DNA of 64,000 nt from Ampullaceana balthica (lineage: Eukaryota; Mollusca; Gastropoda; Lymnaeidae): positions 958,501 to 1,022,500 of the forward strand of contig CALYLW010000123.1 in assembly GCA_944989445.1 (NCBI GenBank), in the 5' to 3' direction. A program made the position numbers and the translations under genes. Positions within the stretch are counted from its first letter, which is position 1. Each line of letters starts with the position of its first letter. The notes under the pieces are model-generated. The model saw only the letters and a program-made list of their open reading frames with translations. It had not been told where the DNA came from and searched no databases. Positions 45,913-58,212 of the stretch are shown here, piece after piece.

Positions 45913-46577
45913 CTATATATCTAGCTAGATAGCTTTCAAGATATCAATGTAACTGTTCTATTCTAGAGAAATTTATGTAAAACTTAAAACTAATACATTA
46001 AAATGTTTTAAAAATTATCCGTACTGATTTCCTGTTATTAATTTTTTAAAATCTTTTTTATCTTTAAATATCTACTTTTTTGTAACAGATCAATTTTCCT
46101 TAGCGTAAAGATCATGTAAACCCTATAAATATTATTTTATTATACCATATATTTAAGTAAATGGCAAACAGATGGACATATTGTTGGGCGTACAGAGAAC
46201 GGGGTTAGTGCTGTATGCGTACGTTTCTAAAAAGATTGATCGATCTCACAGACTTAGCGCATGCATCCATCATCATTTAGATTGATATCTATTGGGATTT
46301 TAAAGTTTATAGCAAGCACCGTTTTTTGGCCGCAGCACACTTCAATTTTGTTTCATAATGGGCAATATTACATTAATGTATGTATTTAAAATCGACATAC
46401 CCTTTATTTGGGAACCGGTGGCTCAAAATGGAGCTTTTCCTTTATGTGAGCTGTATAAAAATTAGTTTTAACCAAGAAGGAAATCCCATTAAGCAATTTA
46501 ATGGTACTTGTGGCGTAGAAGATGGGATCTGTAATGCAGTCCCGAGTTCGCCGGGTATATAAACTAGTAACATGAAT
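45913..46577. other. Unassigned stretch
   Basis: A 60-codon plus-strand frame (46380-46562) reads 'EGNPIKQFNGTCGVEDGIC' and has no recognised domain. It may be a degraded part of the non-LTR element found at 46955. No splice-bounded exon was supported. Confidence 0.35.
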
Positions 46578-46940
46578 ATTATATATATATAATTCACCAG
46601 AACAAGTAGTGTGCAAATAAGCATGACAAAGGACCCTCACTGGGGCCGAACGATCACAGTTGGCAAGCGAAGGTGGTCGAGAGGGGGGCATGTCTCGAGA
46701 CCAACAATGCTTCTTGAGTTCACTTTCGTTGTTACTTCACAGAATAATATGCATTTTGTACTGCAGTGGTTATTAAATCCGCCTAACACGCGGAAGTTCC
46801 TGGGTTCAAGCAACAGCTGAAATATTTTTTAAAATATTTTTTTTTAAAAGGATTATATTTTGTGTCCGTTCTTCCCACCGTTTCTTTGCACTATCTATGA
46901 GCAAGTCTGCGGCGTATGCTACGCCGCAGGTCGTATCTAG
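46578..46940 (+). mobile_element. Helitron-like element with tRNA-Val-like cassette, copy 1
   Basis: The 3' end has the hairpin TGCGGCGT-atgct-ACGCCGCA (46908-46929), then 'ggtcgtat', CTAG (46937-46940) and T, which is canonical for Helitrons. The 5' end is in the AT run before 'ataattcaccag'. The interior shares 'gaccctc.ctgggg.cgaacgatca' and the tRNA-like block with 62867-63404. No protein coding. Confidence 0.72.
46757..46816 (+). repeat. tRNA-Val-like block inside the Helitron
   Basis: 'actgcagtggttat', 'ccgcctaacacgcgg' and 'tgggttcaagc' follow tRNA-Val order: box A (TAGTGGTTAT-like), an anticodon arm with CAC in the loop, and box B (GGTTCAAGC). The acceptor stem is not complementary, so it is not a functional tRNA gene. 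Confidence 0.65.
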
Positions 46941-46954
46941 TTATTATATAATTT

Positions 46955-47770
46955 AGTCATTTTCTTAGAAAACACGAGAGAAGGAACTTCAGGATATGGT
47001 GCACTCATCCCATACCCGATAGGCGGGCCACCAAATGAGGTAATTTCGGGACCCTCTGGAACTATTGCATCTAAATACATTGCAGAATTTGTAGCTAAAC
47101 AAAGGGCCCTAAAAATTGTGCGCAAAGCACTGCAGGGTTTGGAACTTGTTGGATCTGACACTGTATGTTTTCACACTCGAGTTCAGCTTTAGAAGTCCTG
47201 CAAGTGAGGAAAGTAGAACACACTTTGTTGACGCCTTTTTAGATGAAGTGGCAAATCTCAAAAGAATCGGGAGTAATATAACAGTGCAGTGGATCCCAAA
47301 CCCCGTGAATATTAAAGGGAACGAAAAAGCAGACTCCCTGGCAAATTTTGGGGCGGCCTAACCCCAACCAGAAGTCCGGTCACTTATCTGGAGGCAAAGA
47401 CCTGGCTAACTGACCACTTCAGGAACAAGTTGTATCAGGAGTGGGCTGGTTATATGACTAAAAGGGGGTATTCGCTAACATGCCTAAGCCAAGTCAATCA
47501 GACCAGTGGTGGAGTTTGAGTCGCAAAGACCAGAGTTTAGTGTTTCAAATGTGAAGAGAGAATCGCCCAACCAACTCATATTTCAACAGGCCAGACCATA
47601 ACAGGGAGTTGAACTACCGTCATTGCAGTCCAGCCTCTGAAACAGTAATACACTAGTTAAATTCGTGTCCAACGCAAGACATTGCTGGAGAGGTTAGGGG
47701 ACAAAAGAGTCCCACGTGAAGACAATCTTATTTGAAATTGCACAGAAGATTGAGCAGGTTGCCCACGTAT
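46955..47770 (+). pseudogene. Non-LTR retrotransposon RNase H and tail, degraded
   Basis: In frame: 'GTSGYGALIPYP', 'EVISGPSGTIASKYIAEFVA', 'RALKIVRKAL' (RNase H core with the Ala-Glu helix), a frameshift at about 47175, 'HFVDAFLDEVANLKRI', then 'VQWIPNPVNIKGNEKADSLA', the conserved C-terminal W-I-P-x-H-x-x-I-x-G-N-E-x-A-D motif with His changed to Pro. Further broken frames extend to about 47770 ('FKCERRIAQPTHIS'). This matches jockey/I-type elements that carry an RNase H domain. The Helitron ends 15 bp upstream. Confidence 0.8.
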
Positions 47771-47799
47771 TAGCCAATGCCTTGAGAGATTAGTCTCGG

Positions 47800-48480
47800 T
47801 TAAAAAGAATAAATAAAGGTAAAAAAATGATTTTTTAAAACAACGTTTTTATAAGTGGTGTTTGGTATAAAAATTAAAGATTTCTAATATATAAGGCAAA
47901 TGGGAGATCTATAAGGGAGAGAATGAGTGAACCGCATATGTTAAACCTCATAAGCGCCCGCCCCACGTTTTTAGTCATATTAAATCGAAGTACTTGAACT
48001 TATAAGTTTTAAATTATTTTCTTCTTTTTAATCCACTTGTAAAAACGTGGTTTTTAAAAATCATTTTTTTACCTTTATTTATTTTATTCTTTTTACCACG
48101 TTTTTATTAACTCGGTTTTGTTCCTGTTCAAAACTCAATTTTTCAAATCTGCCAACTTAAAATTGAACCACTTTGGATGGTCCTAGAGATCTGAAAATTT
48201 TACCACAGATAGGTTTTGAATGACCAAGCATTGTGTCAGAATTTCAGATCGATCGAATGTATCTTTCTTAAATTATTGAACTTTTTAGTTTATCTATATT
48301 TTATTATATATTTGCTTTCGTGTCTGTCTGTCCGCAATTTTTTGCCCGTTGATTTTAAAAATATTTTTTTACCTCTATTTATTTTAACAAACCCCTCATC
48401 AGCGCCCGCCCAACGTTTAATAACAAAGCGATGAGGTCACGGGGTGAACTCGCCACGTGAAATTAAACTACTGCAGGCGG
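47800..48480. repeat. 'AAACGTGG' repeat modules
   Basis: Inverted and direct copies of 'aaaaacgtggtttttaaaaa' and 'tacctctatttattttat' occur here (48033-48090, 48360-48420) and again at 52240-52720 and 52970-53380, mixed with 'catattaaatcgaagtactt'. They form a mosaic of one interspersed family with unresolved ends. Confidence 0.6.
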
Positions 48481-48499
48481 ATACAGATGCTTGAATAAA

Positions 48500-49440
48500 G
48501 ATAAACTAAGAAATCCATTAATTTAATTACGGTACATTCGATCGATCCAATTTTGATATAAGGCATTGTCATCCAAGATCTATCTGTGGTGAGATTTTGA
48601 GATCTCTTGGACCATCAGAAGTGGTTTAAGTTTACGTTGGCGGATTTGAAAAATTGTGGACAGACAAACAAACAAATCACAGGAACGAAAGCGAGTTAAT
48701 AAAACGTGGTTAATAAAAAAGTGTTTTGTTTTACGTAAGTTTTATTGAAATTAGGATTTTTTTACAATCTCTCATATTTAACAAAAGCATAATGGATTTT
48801 AATCATTTAGATTCATTATTCTAAATTAAAATAAACATTATAAATGAAAATACTTAATATTATTTTAATTGCGTTTCTTTCTAAAAATACAAAATTAAGT
48901 TTCTTACTTTGTCCAATAGCTAATCCAATGCAGTTGATCATAAGCAGCAGCAATGCAGACGTCAGCTTTAAAAGAATTGTTTTATCCAAAAAATAAATGT
49001 TTGTGTAATTGTTCTAAGCATTTGTTTACACAGCGATACCTTTTTCTGACTTAATTATTATATAAACTAAAAATCACACAGAACCTCAATTTTTCCTGAT
49101 TAAAACTTGTTCGTTAATTTGTACGTAAATTAAAAAGAGCGTGAATTTCATTCAGTTTTTGTGTGGAATTTCTGATTGATCCAATTTACTGAAGATTTCA
49201 AACAGATGAGAATAATTACTTTTTAACGATACCTAAATTTAAAAGTGTAAACGCTGATTTGCTAGCGCTAATACTAATAGTTCTTAAAGCTCTGAATTAA
49301 GGGAATTTATTATTTTTGTTTGTTTTAGGATTAACCAAATCTTCCAAAAATATTATTTAACTGTTCGAAACCTGTGAATATGTACAGCGATCGATTGAAT
49401 GTGAAACAATTAACTGTTTTGTTGAAACAATTCGAATTGT
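48500..49440. other. Repeat-module edge then unassigned sequence
   Basis: 48510-48700 carries the 'attaatttaattacggtaca ttcgatcgatcc' module with 'ccatcagaagtggttta'. From 48720 to 49440 nothing is recognised. Confidence 0.45.
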
Positions 49441-49469
49441 TACACATAGGGCCTAATTATCAGCAAATT

Positions 49470-49790
49470 GAAGACAAGAAACTTCAGGATATGGTGAGCT
49501 AATACTATACCAAAATTCAGAGCGACACATTAAACTTTTGGGACCCTGTGGGACAATGGCATCTACTAAGATTAGGATCTCGAAGCTTTACACAGGGTAA
49601 TGGGAAAAAGTAGTTTGCACAATACACTTTCGCGGTCAATGCTTTGAAGTTTTATGTCTATTTCTTGGACTAGATAAGATCTTAATTGTTTTAACTAAAA
49701 AGTAACCTAGCACCTTCTTCATTGACGCCATCTAAGATGCGATTGGTACACTCAAAAGGCCCGGTATTATTATGACAGTACAATGTACAT
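49470..49790 (+). pseudogene. Second, heavily decayed RNase H fragment
   Basis: 'aagaaacttcaggatatggt' through 'gggaccctgtgggacaatgg' and 'catctacta' align with 46965-47065. Later 'ttgacgcc' and 'acactcaaaa' match the equivalent of 47229-47265. No frame survives. Confidence 0.5.
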
Positions 49791-49828
49791 CCCTTTGCGT
49801 TAATTTATTAAGGTCAAAAGCAATATAA

Positions 49829-51048
49829 AAATAAAACAAACCCGTAAAAACAAAGTTTTTGACTATAAATCCCTTATATATGAGACATAACTAACAGTAT
49901 TGATTATTTTCAAACGCTACAAACATTGACAGACTGACACCGAGTGATGTCCCTTGTCTTTAATAAATGGAGGTGGGACGTGAGGGGGTGTCGGCACGAC
50001 GGTCGGCGTCAACTCAAACTCACGTGGAAGTGGAAGAAAAAAACAATAACAAACCGTGAATTTGAATTACATACCTCATATAAGGATAAACTAAAAATGC
50101 ATTAATTTAATTACGGTACGTTCGATCGATCTGAAATTTTGATACGATGCATTGTTAGGTTAGACGGGTCCGTGTGCCAAATTTCAGCTTGATCCGATCA
50201 CGGGAAGTGGGTCATTTTCGACTTTTGTTTTTCCGCCCGCCCGCCCAGCCCATGAGATGACGACAGAGACGGCCGCGAAGTTAATATAAGGGATTTAATA
50301 AAAATGCATTAATTTAATTACGGTACGTTCGATCGATCTGAAATTTTGATACTATGCATTGTTAGGTTAGACGGGTCCGTGTACCAAATTTCAGCTTGAT
50401 CTGATCACGGGAAGTGGGTCATTTTCGACTTTTGTTTTTACGCCCGCCCGCCGAGCCCATGAGATGACGACAGAGACGGCCGCGAAGTTAATATAAGGGA
50501 TTTAATAATAAAACAAACCCGTAAAAACAAAGTTTTTGACTATAAATCCCTTATATATGAGACAGAACTTAAAGTATTTACAAATATCTACAGACTGAAT
50601 CTGTCTTTACTCCCCTTTGCTTTTAACCCAAAAAGGGTGGGGTGGGGGTGGGAGAGGGGAAAGGTCTTGTCACCGATCGCTGGGGAAAGTTCACCGTGAA
50701 ACGCCAAATGTAAACAAAAGCACGCCGCTTTACCTGGTTTAAGCACGAGACGTATTCACACCGGTGGCTGGCCTGAAGTCAAGTGACCCGTAAAATGTAA
50801 ACGATAGTGACCTCTACATTTAGTTTATATAGATAAACTAAAAATGCATTAATTTAATTACGGTACGTTTGATCGATCTGAAATTTTGATACGATGCATT
50901 GTTAGGTCAGACGGGTCAGTGTGCCAAATTTCAGTTCGATCGGATCATGGGAAGTGGGTCATTTTCGACTTCTGTTTTTCCGCCCGCCCGCCGAGCCCAA
51001 GATAGAGAGAGAGAGAGACGGCCGCGAAGTTAATATAAGGGATTTAAA
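49829..51048 (+). repeat. Array of ~207-bp repeat units with intervening direct repeats
   Basis: Units starting near 'aaaatgcattaatttaatta' and ending 'gacggccgcgaagttaatat' occur at about 50085-50291, 50292-50498 (offset 207 bp, nearly identical) and 50832-51048. A separate ~55-bp block ('gtttttgactataaatccct') flanks them at 49835-49890 and 50510-50565. The GC-rich 'cgcccgcccgcc' core is striking against the AT background. Confidence 0.8.
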
Positions 51049-51221
51049 AAGATTCAGTGCAAAAAATAAACAAGGCTGCTAATAACAAACCAGACCACAA
51101 TATCGGGGTGTCAAGGATGTCCGATTTTCATTTGTTATTTATTGTGAACTACTTGCAGTGTTCAAGGGTCGCGTTTTTTATTTGTCCGTGTGTAAGGGTG
51201 TTTAAAAGAATAAAATAATTT

Positions 51222-51668
51222 TTATAAAACTTTTTTAAAAAGGATACGCTTTTATTTACATATAGAAAGGGCACTATAAAGAAGAAAATAACAATTTTCT
51301 ATGATTACAGGTGAAATCGGTGAACCTATCTACTGCACATAAAAGCTTGGGGCGCCCATTACAAATCATTTCTCATTGCAACTATTATTCGAAGTATAAA
51401 TAAATATTTCTAATTAATATGATAGTAGCATTTATATGATCAAAGTTGTGAAACTTTTAATGTTTATTAATATTCATACACATTTGTATTTATGTTTCGC
51501 AGCCGTGAACACGATAGAGAGTTGTGATGAGCGCCCCACGCTTTTATGTGCAGTAGATAGGTTCACCGAATACACCTATAATCATAGAAAACTTTTATGT
51601 TCTTCTTTTTAGTGCACTTTCTATATGTAAATAAAATAGTGTCCTTTTAAAAAAAAGTTTTTTTTAAA
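51222..51668. repeat. Long inverted repeat (arms about 140 bp, loop about 170 bp)
   Basis: Left arm 51222-51356 ('gggcactataaagaagaaaa', 'cctatctactgcacataaaa') is mirrored by right arm 51529-51668 ('tttatgtgcagtagataggt', 'cttctttttagtgcac'). Arms differ at roughly one site in ten by eye. It looks like a foldback or MITE-type element; no flanking duplication was resolved. Confidence 0.85.
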
Positions 51669-53700
51669 TTATTTTATTTTCTACTTTTAAGTATCAACAT
51701 TTTTTAATTGATTTTTTGAATTTATCAATTCAATTTAATTAGTTAAACTTCATTGTCAATAAATTAAATGTGATAGTGGTAAAATGAAAGATTATTAATT
51801 ACGAATTTATGTATTAAAAAAACACATTTTCCCAAACTGAAAATTAAACCTCGTACCCCACTGTCGGCAATCGATCACCCTAATATTTAGGCCAGCAAGA
51901 CTTGATGATTATAGTACTTTTTAAAGTTATAATAAAAACTCTTTACCACCCACATCTGACGTGAACTGATTAATTGGATCTCTCTAGGGTGAATTGAGGC
52001 ATTGTTCATTGATGCGAGTGATACTATTTTATATAGACAAAAACTAAAAACTAAAAGTGCATTAATTTAATTACGATACATTCGATCGATCTGAAATTAT
52101 GATAAAATGCATTTTCATCCACGATCTAGATGTGGTAAAAGATTGAGATATCTAGGACCATCAGAAGTGGTGTAATTTTACGTTACAAGATTTGAAGGAA
52201 GGATGGATACAACATACAAACAGTATGACTTAAATAAAAGCGTGTAATAAATAGAAGTAAAAAAAAGATTTTTAAAAACCACGTTTTTATAAGCGGACTA
52301 AAAAGAAGAAAATAATTTAAAACTTATAAGTTCAAGTACTTTGATTTAATATGACTAAAAACGTGGGGCGGGCGCTTATGAGGGTTAACATATGCGGCTC
52401 ACTCATACTCTCACTTATAGATCTCTCTTTTGCCTTCTAAATTAGAAATCTTTAATTTTTATACCAAACACCCACTCCATGTTTTTAGTCATATTAAATC
52501 GAAGTACTTGACCTAATAAGTTTTAAATTATTTTCTTCTTTTTAGTCCGCTTCTAAAAACGTGGTAACAATCTTTTTTTTACTTCTATTTATTTTATTCT
52601 TTTTAGTCCACTTATAACAACCTGGTTTTTAAATATATTTTTTACCTCTATTTATTTTACTAAACACCTCACAAGCTCCCGGCCAACGTTTTAAAAACAT
52701 TGTGATGTGGTCACGGGGCGAACTCACGGATGTCAACAAAAGCAGACGGTACAGATGCTTTTATATAGACTATAGATAAACTTAAAAGTTCAATAATTTA
52801 ATAACGATACATTTGATCGATCTGAAATTTTGATACAATGCATTGTAATCCAAGATCTATCTGTGGTAAAATTTTCAGATCTCTAGGACCATCAGAAGTG
52901 GTTCAATTTTACGTTGGCAGATTTGAAAAAATCTTGGACAAACAATGCCCAACGAAAGCGAGTTAATAAAAACGTGGTAATAAAACGTGGTTAAATAAAT
53001 AGAAGTAAAAAAATGATTTTTAAAAACCACGTTTTTATTAGCGGACTAAAAAGAAGAAAATAATTTAAAACGTATAAGTTCAAGTCTTTTGATTTAATAT
53101 GACTAAAAACGTAGGGCGGGCTGTCATGAAGTTTTACATATGCAGTTTACTCATTCTCTCACCTATAGATCTCTCTTTTGACATCTAAATTTTAAATCTT
53201 TAATTTTTATACCAAACACCCGCCAAACGTTTTTAGTCATTTTAAACGAAAGTACTTGAACTTATAAGTTTTAAATTATTTTCTTCTTTTTAGTTCACTT
53301 CTAAAAAAGTTGTTTTTAAAAATCTTTTTTTACCTCTATTTATTTTATTCTTTTTAGTCTAAGTGTAAAATCATAGAGTATATAGAATTTTTTAAATTCT
53401 TTATTAATTATTAAACGTGACTTAACCCCCCTTGCTGTTAAACATGGGAATATGGTAATCAATGGCTGGGGTGGACTCGGTGGCACGTGAATGTCAATAA
53501 TAGCAGACTGATACAAATGCTATATAGAAATAAAGTACAATTAAATTAATTTAATTACGCTACATTCGATCCATCTGAAATTTTTATACAATACATTGTC
53601 ATTAAAGATCTATCTGTGGTAAAATTTTGATATCTCAAGGAGCAGTAGGTGTGGTTTAATTTTACGCTGACAAATAAGGTAATAAAAACGTGGTAAAAAT
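51669..53700. repeat. Mosaic of 'GATCGATC' and 'AAACGTGG' modules
   Basis: 'gatctgaaatt.tgata' followed by 'gatctatctgtggtaaaatt' and 'accatcagaagtggt' occurs at about 52080, 52815 and 53565. The 'aaacgtgg'/'ccacgttttt' module with 'acttataagttttaaattat' recurs in both orientations at 52255-52720 and 52975-53400. Several copies share the same order, so larger elements probably existed. Confidence 0.65.
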
Positions 53701-55092
53701 GAGAACCAACCAAATGGTTGCCCAACCAAATAAATTTTCAAAGTTAAGATCACGTCAGCAGTTCGAGAAGTCTGTTTTTATGAAATTTAAAACACCATTT
53801 GACTTCATGCCCCACGTTAGACTTAACCGGAGATCCTAGGGCTGTGAGTGAGTGCTAGGATCCGAAAATTTTGTATGACAATAACAACAGAAGGCGAATG
53901 TTTTCCAGATGTTAGCCTTACCTTTTAAAAGTTAATAGTATGCTTTCGAGACGACAAATGAGATAATATTAGTATTTTGAACTCAAAATAGGGATCTTTT
54001 TATTATTATTCATTTCGTTTTTAGTATGGTATTATCTTTTCATTGTTTGCTCAGTTCAACAGCATCAAATGAAAACAGAAATATTACAAATAAATTCTAC
54101 TCGCATTCTTTATCGACTTACCCCGATATTCATTTTATTGAAATTTTTGAATGAAGCCGCACGTAAAAAAATGATGGGGTAACTGATTTTATACACACCA
54201 GACTTATACAGTAGTCCAAAAAAGCATTTTATAAGTCACTTTTAGACAATTGTTCCAAAATATTTGAAGATGCGGTGCAAAATTTTAATATTGTAAATTC
54301 ATTTAAAGTTTTAAAAGGTATATATGGATAAAGTAATTATTTCATTAATCTTCATATTAAAATCATTTGCAATAATCTTTTTTTTTACAGTTATTTTTAA
54401 TTATTTTTTTTAAAAATTTTATAACAGTAATATTTGATTTCAAATATAATCGTCATATAGAAGTCACGGAATTAAAGTTTGAGAAGCACTGGATATATCT
54501 GGGGAAATAATTTGATTTTAAATGGTCGTATTACTGCTTCGCTCGTAAGATGACTTTTCATGATAGCTAGATGATTGAATTTCATTATAAGTGTCTGTCA
54601 AGTGTCCTAAAATAATACAGGAGATAATTAGATACCTACTTTAAAAATATGTTCCGATATCATAACTTATCAAAGCGACATTTAAACTGTGATTTGAAAT
54701 GACCAATTACATTTTTTGTAAATTTGGTTTTATATATAGTTCCATTGTCAGGGCCTAACGTTAATAGTAAGTTGTGAAAAGAAGTTTTTATCTGCTAAAT
54801 TAATATTGATTCAAAAAATGAATTAATACATCCGACTGCACAATTTATTTAGTTTACTTTGTTCTTCTGAATTTGTAAAAGAAGCAAATGCGTTTTATTA
54901 TTAATTCATTATAATACTTTTTGTCATAAATAGCGGCACATTTCAATGAACCGTTTAAATTTGGTCCGTTGAAATAAAAACGATACTAAATTAACGAAAA
55001 ATACATTTCTTTCAACGTTTTGTTATCATTATCTTTTAAAAGTTAAATTTGTCAATGTGTGCAAAAATTATTATATGTAAATGTACTTAGGA
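53701..55092. other. Unassigned AT-rich stretch with a small hairpin
   Basis: GATCCTAG (53832) and CTAGGATC (53855) form a hairpin with a 15-nt loop. No coding or repeat family otherwise recognised. Confidence 0.4.
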
Positions 55093-56264
55093 CAGTGGAA
55101 CCTCGGTATACGTTCTAAGTCGATTCCAGACCGTCGGGCGTATAACAAAATGTTCACCAAAGAAATATAAAAAATCATATTGTTATTTAAATAATTATAC
55201 ATTTATTGACGAGGTTGTATAAAATAATTTAAATACTACTTAATACTAAAATACACAAATATGGAGAACTTAAAAAAATGTGTTTTCTGTTTTCCTGTTA
55301 TCCAGATCAATAGCAATTTTTGAACATGCCCTTATGTTCGTGATCATTTTTTTATAATCAAATTCAACCAACTTGCCCATTTAATAGAGTCTTTGTTTTG
55401 GATAATCATTTAGATATCATCATTCTTGGCATGCTTCAATTAAGTCCCTGACAAGCACGCCAATTTCATATTGTATAAGCCTTTTGTTTTCAACTCCATA
55501 GTGATCCTAACCATTTTTTTTTCGTTGCTTGGCTCCTGTCAATAACTTTTTTAGAACTAATGATAAAAAAATCACTGTTTAAAAAGTACAAATAAAATCA
55601 CGTGACAATTTAGAGTTATGCGCGAAGGTAGCAACTGCCATACTCACATTCTTGAGTATGGCGCTGTGTGCTGTAACTATGTGTCTTTTGTCTCTGTAAA
55701 TGACTTCACGCCCCTAGGGGGAATGGGGGTCACACATTTGTGATGATATTTGATGAGGGGAGGGTGTGTTTTTTTTTAATAATAATTTTTTTTTAAGAAC
55801 TGTGACGTCACATCAAAGCGCACAACTTTAAATAAAAGTTCTAATTAACTATTTTAGCGCTTACAATTTATTTAATTACGTTTTAAATTGTTTCACGCGT
55901 TTTACGATTTTAGAGTTCCGCCTTACACTTAAATAAATACAAGAAGTAAATGAAAATAAAGTGATTTGAAATATGCTAACTTTCTAATAAGAAAGATGGC
56001 TTCAATGGTGGGTGGGGGTAAGGAGGCGAAACTTTGTGACGTCATGTTGGAGGGGGGATAACTGTTTTTGATGACGTGTGACGGGGGGGATAGTACAAAA
56101 TCGCGCAACGTAATTTATAGACGACACTTTACAAGTTTAAGCAAACGAGTCATATTTCAAAAAAGAGGTCGTATGTCGTATGCCAAGCACAATGTTTCGC
56201 GTCCAAAAATGACGTAGAGCAAGTTGTACTTATACCAAATCAGACGTATATCGAGGTTTCAATG
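55093..56264. mobile_element. Pogo/Tigger-like element containing a MITE
   Basis: The left end CAGTGGAACCTCGGTATACG and the right end (inverted) CATTGAAACCTCGATATACG match as terminal repeats, with further pairing of 'cgtccaaaaatgacg'-type sequence inside. No transposase is visible; the remnant interior is AT-rich and interrupted by the element at 55688. Confidence 0.65.
55688..56128. mobile_element. 'GACGTCAC' MITE nested in the pogo-like element
   Basis: The right end, read inward, is GTGTCGTCTATAAATTACGT and the left is 'tgtctctgtaaatgacttca', imperfect inverted ends. Internal 'tgtgacgtcacatcaaagcg' and 'aaactttgtgacgtcatgtt' mirror 26940-27325. Confidence 0.6.
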
Positions 56265-56378
56265 AATATTTACAGAATATTTTAGAACTTGTTTTGGCCA
56301 CTAACACAAAATAACAATTCTTTATGATAATAAACTTCAAGTGTCTATCACTATCACTTTACGACTATCACTGTTGAT

Positions 56379-56667
56379 CCTACATGTGGAAGAAAATCAG
56401 AAGCCCCGAGCCTAGTGCTCTTCGTGGGTCTTCCTGGAAGACCCTCCCAGCTATCTGGCCCCCTCCCCCAGAAAAGGACGTTGACAGCTGGGAACGGAGC
56501 GGTCGCTTCTGAAGCGGCCACCTGGGCATCTAAGACAGAAAGTCTAGGATGCCTCCCACTAAGTTGACCTCACAAGGAGGGGTGGAATTGCCTTACTACG
56601 ATCCGCTACCACTTCGGCGCCACCCCGGCAAAGCATACGAGTCTCAATGGTTAGGATCACTAAAACA
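56379..56667 (-). mobile_element. Retroposed GC-rich element, minus-strand relative of 28296-28786
   Basis: On the minus strand it ends '...ttttcttccacatgtagg', as does the plus-strand copy. Shared blocks include 'gccgcttcagaagcgaccg', 'gaagacccacgaagagcact' and 'gccgaagtggtagcggat'. It is 5'-truncated relative to the other copy; no obvious target duplication found. Confidence 0.7.
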
Positions 56668-58060
56668 GGTGATTTAAGAGATTTATAGATATTACATTTG
56701 TATCGAATAACTGGTTGGACACTACATATCTATTACTTCGGAATTTTAATTTAAGTTTGAAAAGGCAACTCCTAACTCTGCAAAACGTATATATGTTTTA
56801 AAAAATAAAAAAATATTTTAAATTAAAACGTTTATTTGAAGCCGTGGCAAATTGTAAAATGTAACTGCTTTATTTATTTAATTAAATTATAAACATATTC
56901 ATTTCACAATTTTCAATCGCTTATTGCCTCATAAGGTGTTGATACAGGTCTTTAAAACGTTTTTATTCATTTCACATTAAGTGATAATCGATTACTGAGA
57001 TTAAACTTCAACTGTGCCGTTTTTCTTACTTATCGTAGGTTAAGTTGTATGAATTGCATTTCTTAAGGACCCCATCTTCTATCGAGGTTAACAACTTGTT
57101 AAATTTAGAAAAAAAATTGAATAATAATCTCGATAAAATTCACCTTATACGCATTGTTGTCTGAGCTTCACAGAATGAAAAAAATATTTATTTTAAATAT
57201 TTTTTTAAGTACTAAAACAATCTAAAAGGAGTGTTTGTGTTCGTATGTTTTTGATGAAATTTTGTGTGTTTTTTGTTGTTATTGATTCTTTCATAAAAAC
57301 GACATGTAATGGGATCAAACAGGTAATTGAAGGTAAATGAAATGCACAACGAACGGTATCTCATCTTATTCTCTAATTGGATCCAATTAAATTAAATGCT
57401 ACAAGGATTTGTAGCCAACCACTGAAATAGACTTAGCTAAGAAAAGGGATCATACCTGGGAGAGGGATTTAATCAAGAACGGAATACCGTTACCAAAGGA
57501 TCTTGCACGGGTGTAAGGTACTTTGATGAATGTGATCATAGGATGCATATACAGTTTCAAATCAATTTCCATATTTTAAGACACTTCGATAAAAATATTA
57601 GTCTAAAAATGTACTGAAAATTTAACATTTACAAATTCTTTTTCATAAACATTTCTTTCATAAGCAAATACGCACTTTTAGTCAGGGCACTCTAACATCT
57701 CAGATTTTGAGAACGATTATAACATGATTATTAAAATAAAACATTTTTAAAATTATGTTTACCGGATAATAAGTTATTGTATTATTTTTTAAAAGCATAT
57801 TAAAAAGTAAAACAATGGCTGAATTGTCTATCTTTTAATTTGGATAACATTTATTTTTGAAGTGCCACTACGTTAGATTAACAAAAATAGATTTCTAGAT
57901 TTTCTGTTTTCTAATTGTAAACTTAAAAACTCGAGTTATGACTAGCAATTTTAATATGGTGTTTACATTACAGACACTAATTCTGTACAGAAAATGTTGT
58001 GTTCAAACTTCTTTATTTTACATACTTTAAGCAGAACGTTAAGTCTTAGTTCTTCTGTTT
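56668..58060. other. Unassigned AT-rich stretch
   Basis: A trace of the 'gggatcat' repeat family lies at 57440-57550. No coding segment or RNA gene recognised. Confidence 0.4.
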
Positions 58061-58062
58061 GG

Positions 58063-58212
58063 CTAATAAGGCAGCCCTTAAGGCCGTCTCTATTAACCCA
58101 ATTTAATGCCCAGTACCTAGCATAGCTGCCTTCACAGAGATTCGATCCTGCGACTCTCGGATCACTAGCAGGACTGTAATGCCGCTGGACTACCGGAGTA
58201 TTAATTCTGTTA
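58063..58212 (-). repeat. tRNA-derived SINE-like sequence
   Basis: On the minus strand: 'actccggtagtccagcggca' (box A-like), then 'gagagtcgcaggatcgaatc' (box B-like GGATCGAATC), about 40 bp apart, followed by a non-tRNA body 'gaaggcagctatgctaggta' and 'ggcattaaattggg'. Spacing and motifs suit a polymerase III promoter in a SINE. No stable acceptor stem, so not a tRNA gene. Confidence 0.6.

Noticed and set aside
58063..58212. Functional tRNA gene on the minus strand
   Set aside because: Box A- and box B-like motifs without a foldable acceptor stem and with a non-tRNA tail indicate a SINE-like relic.
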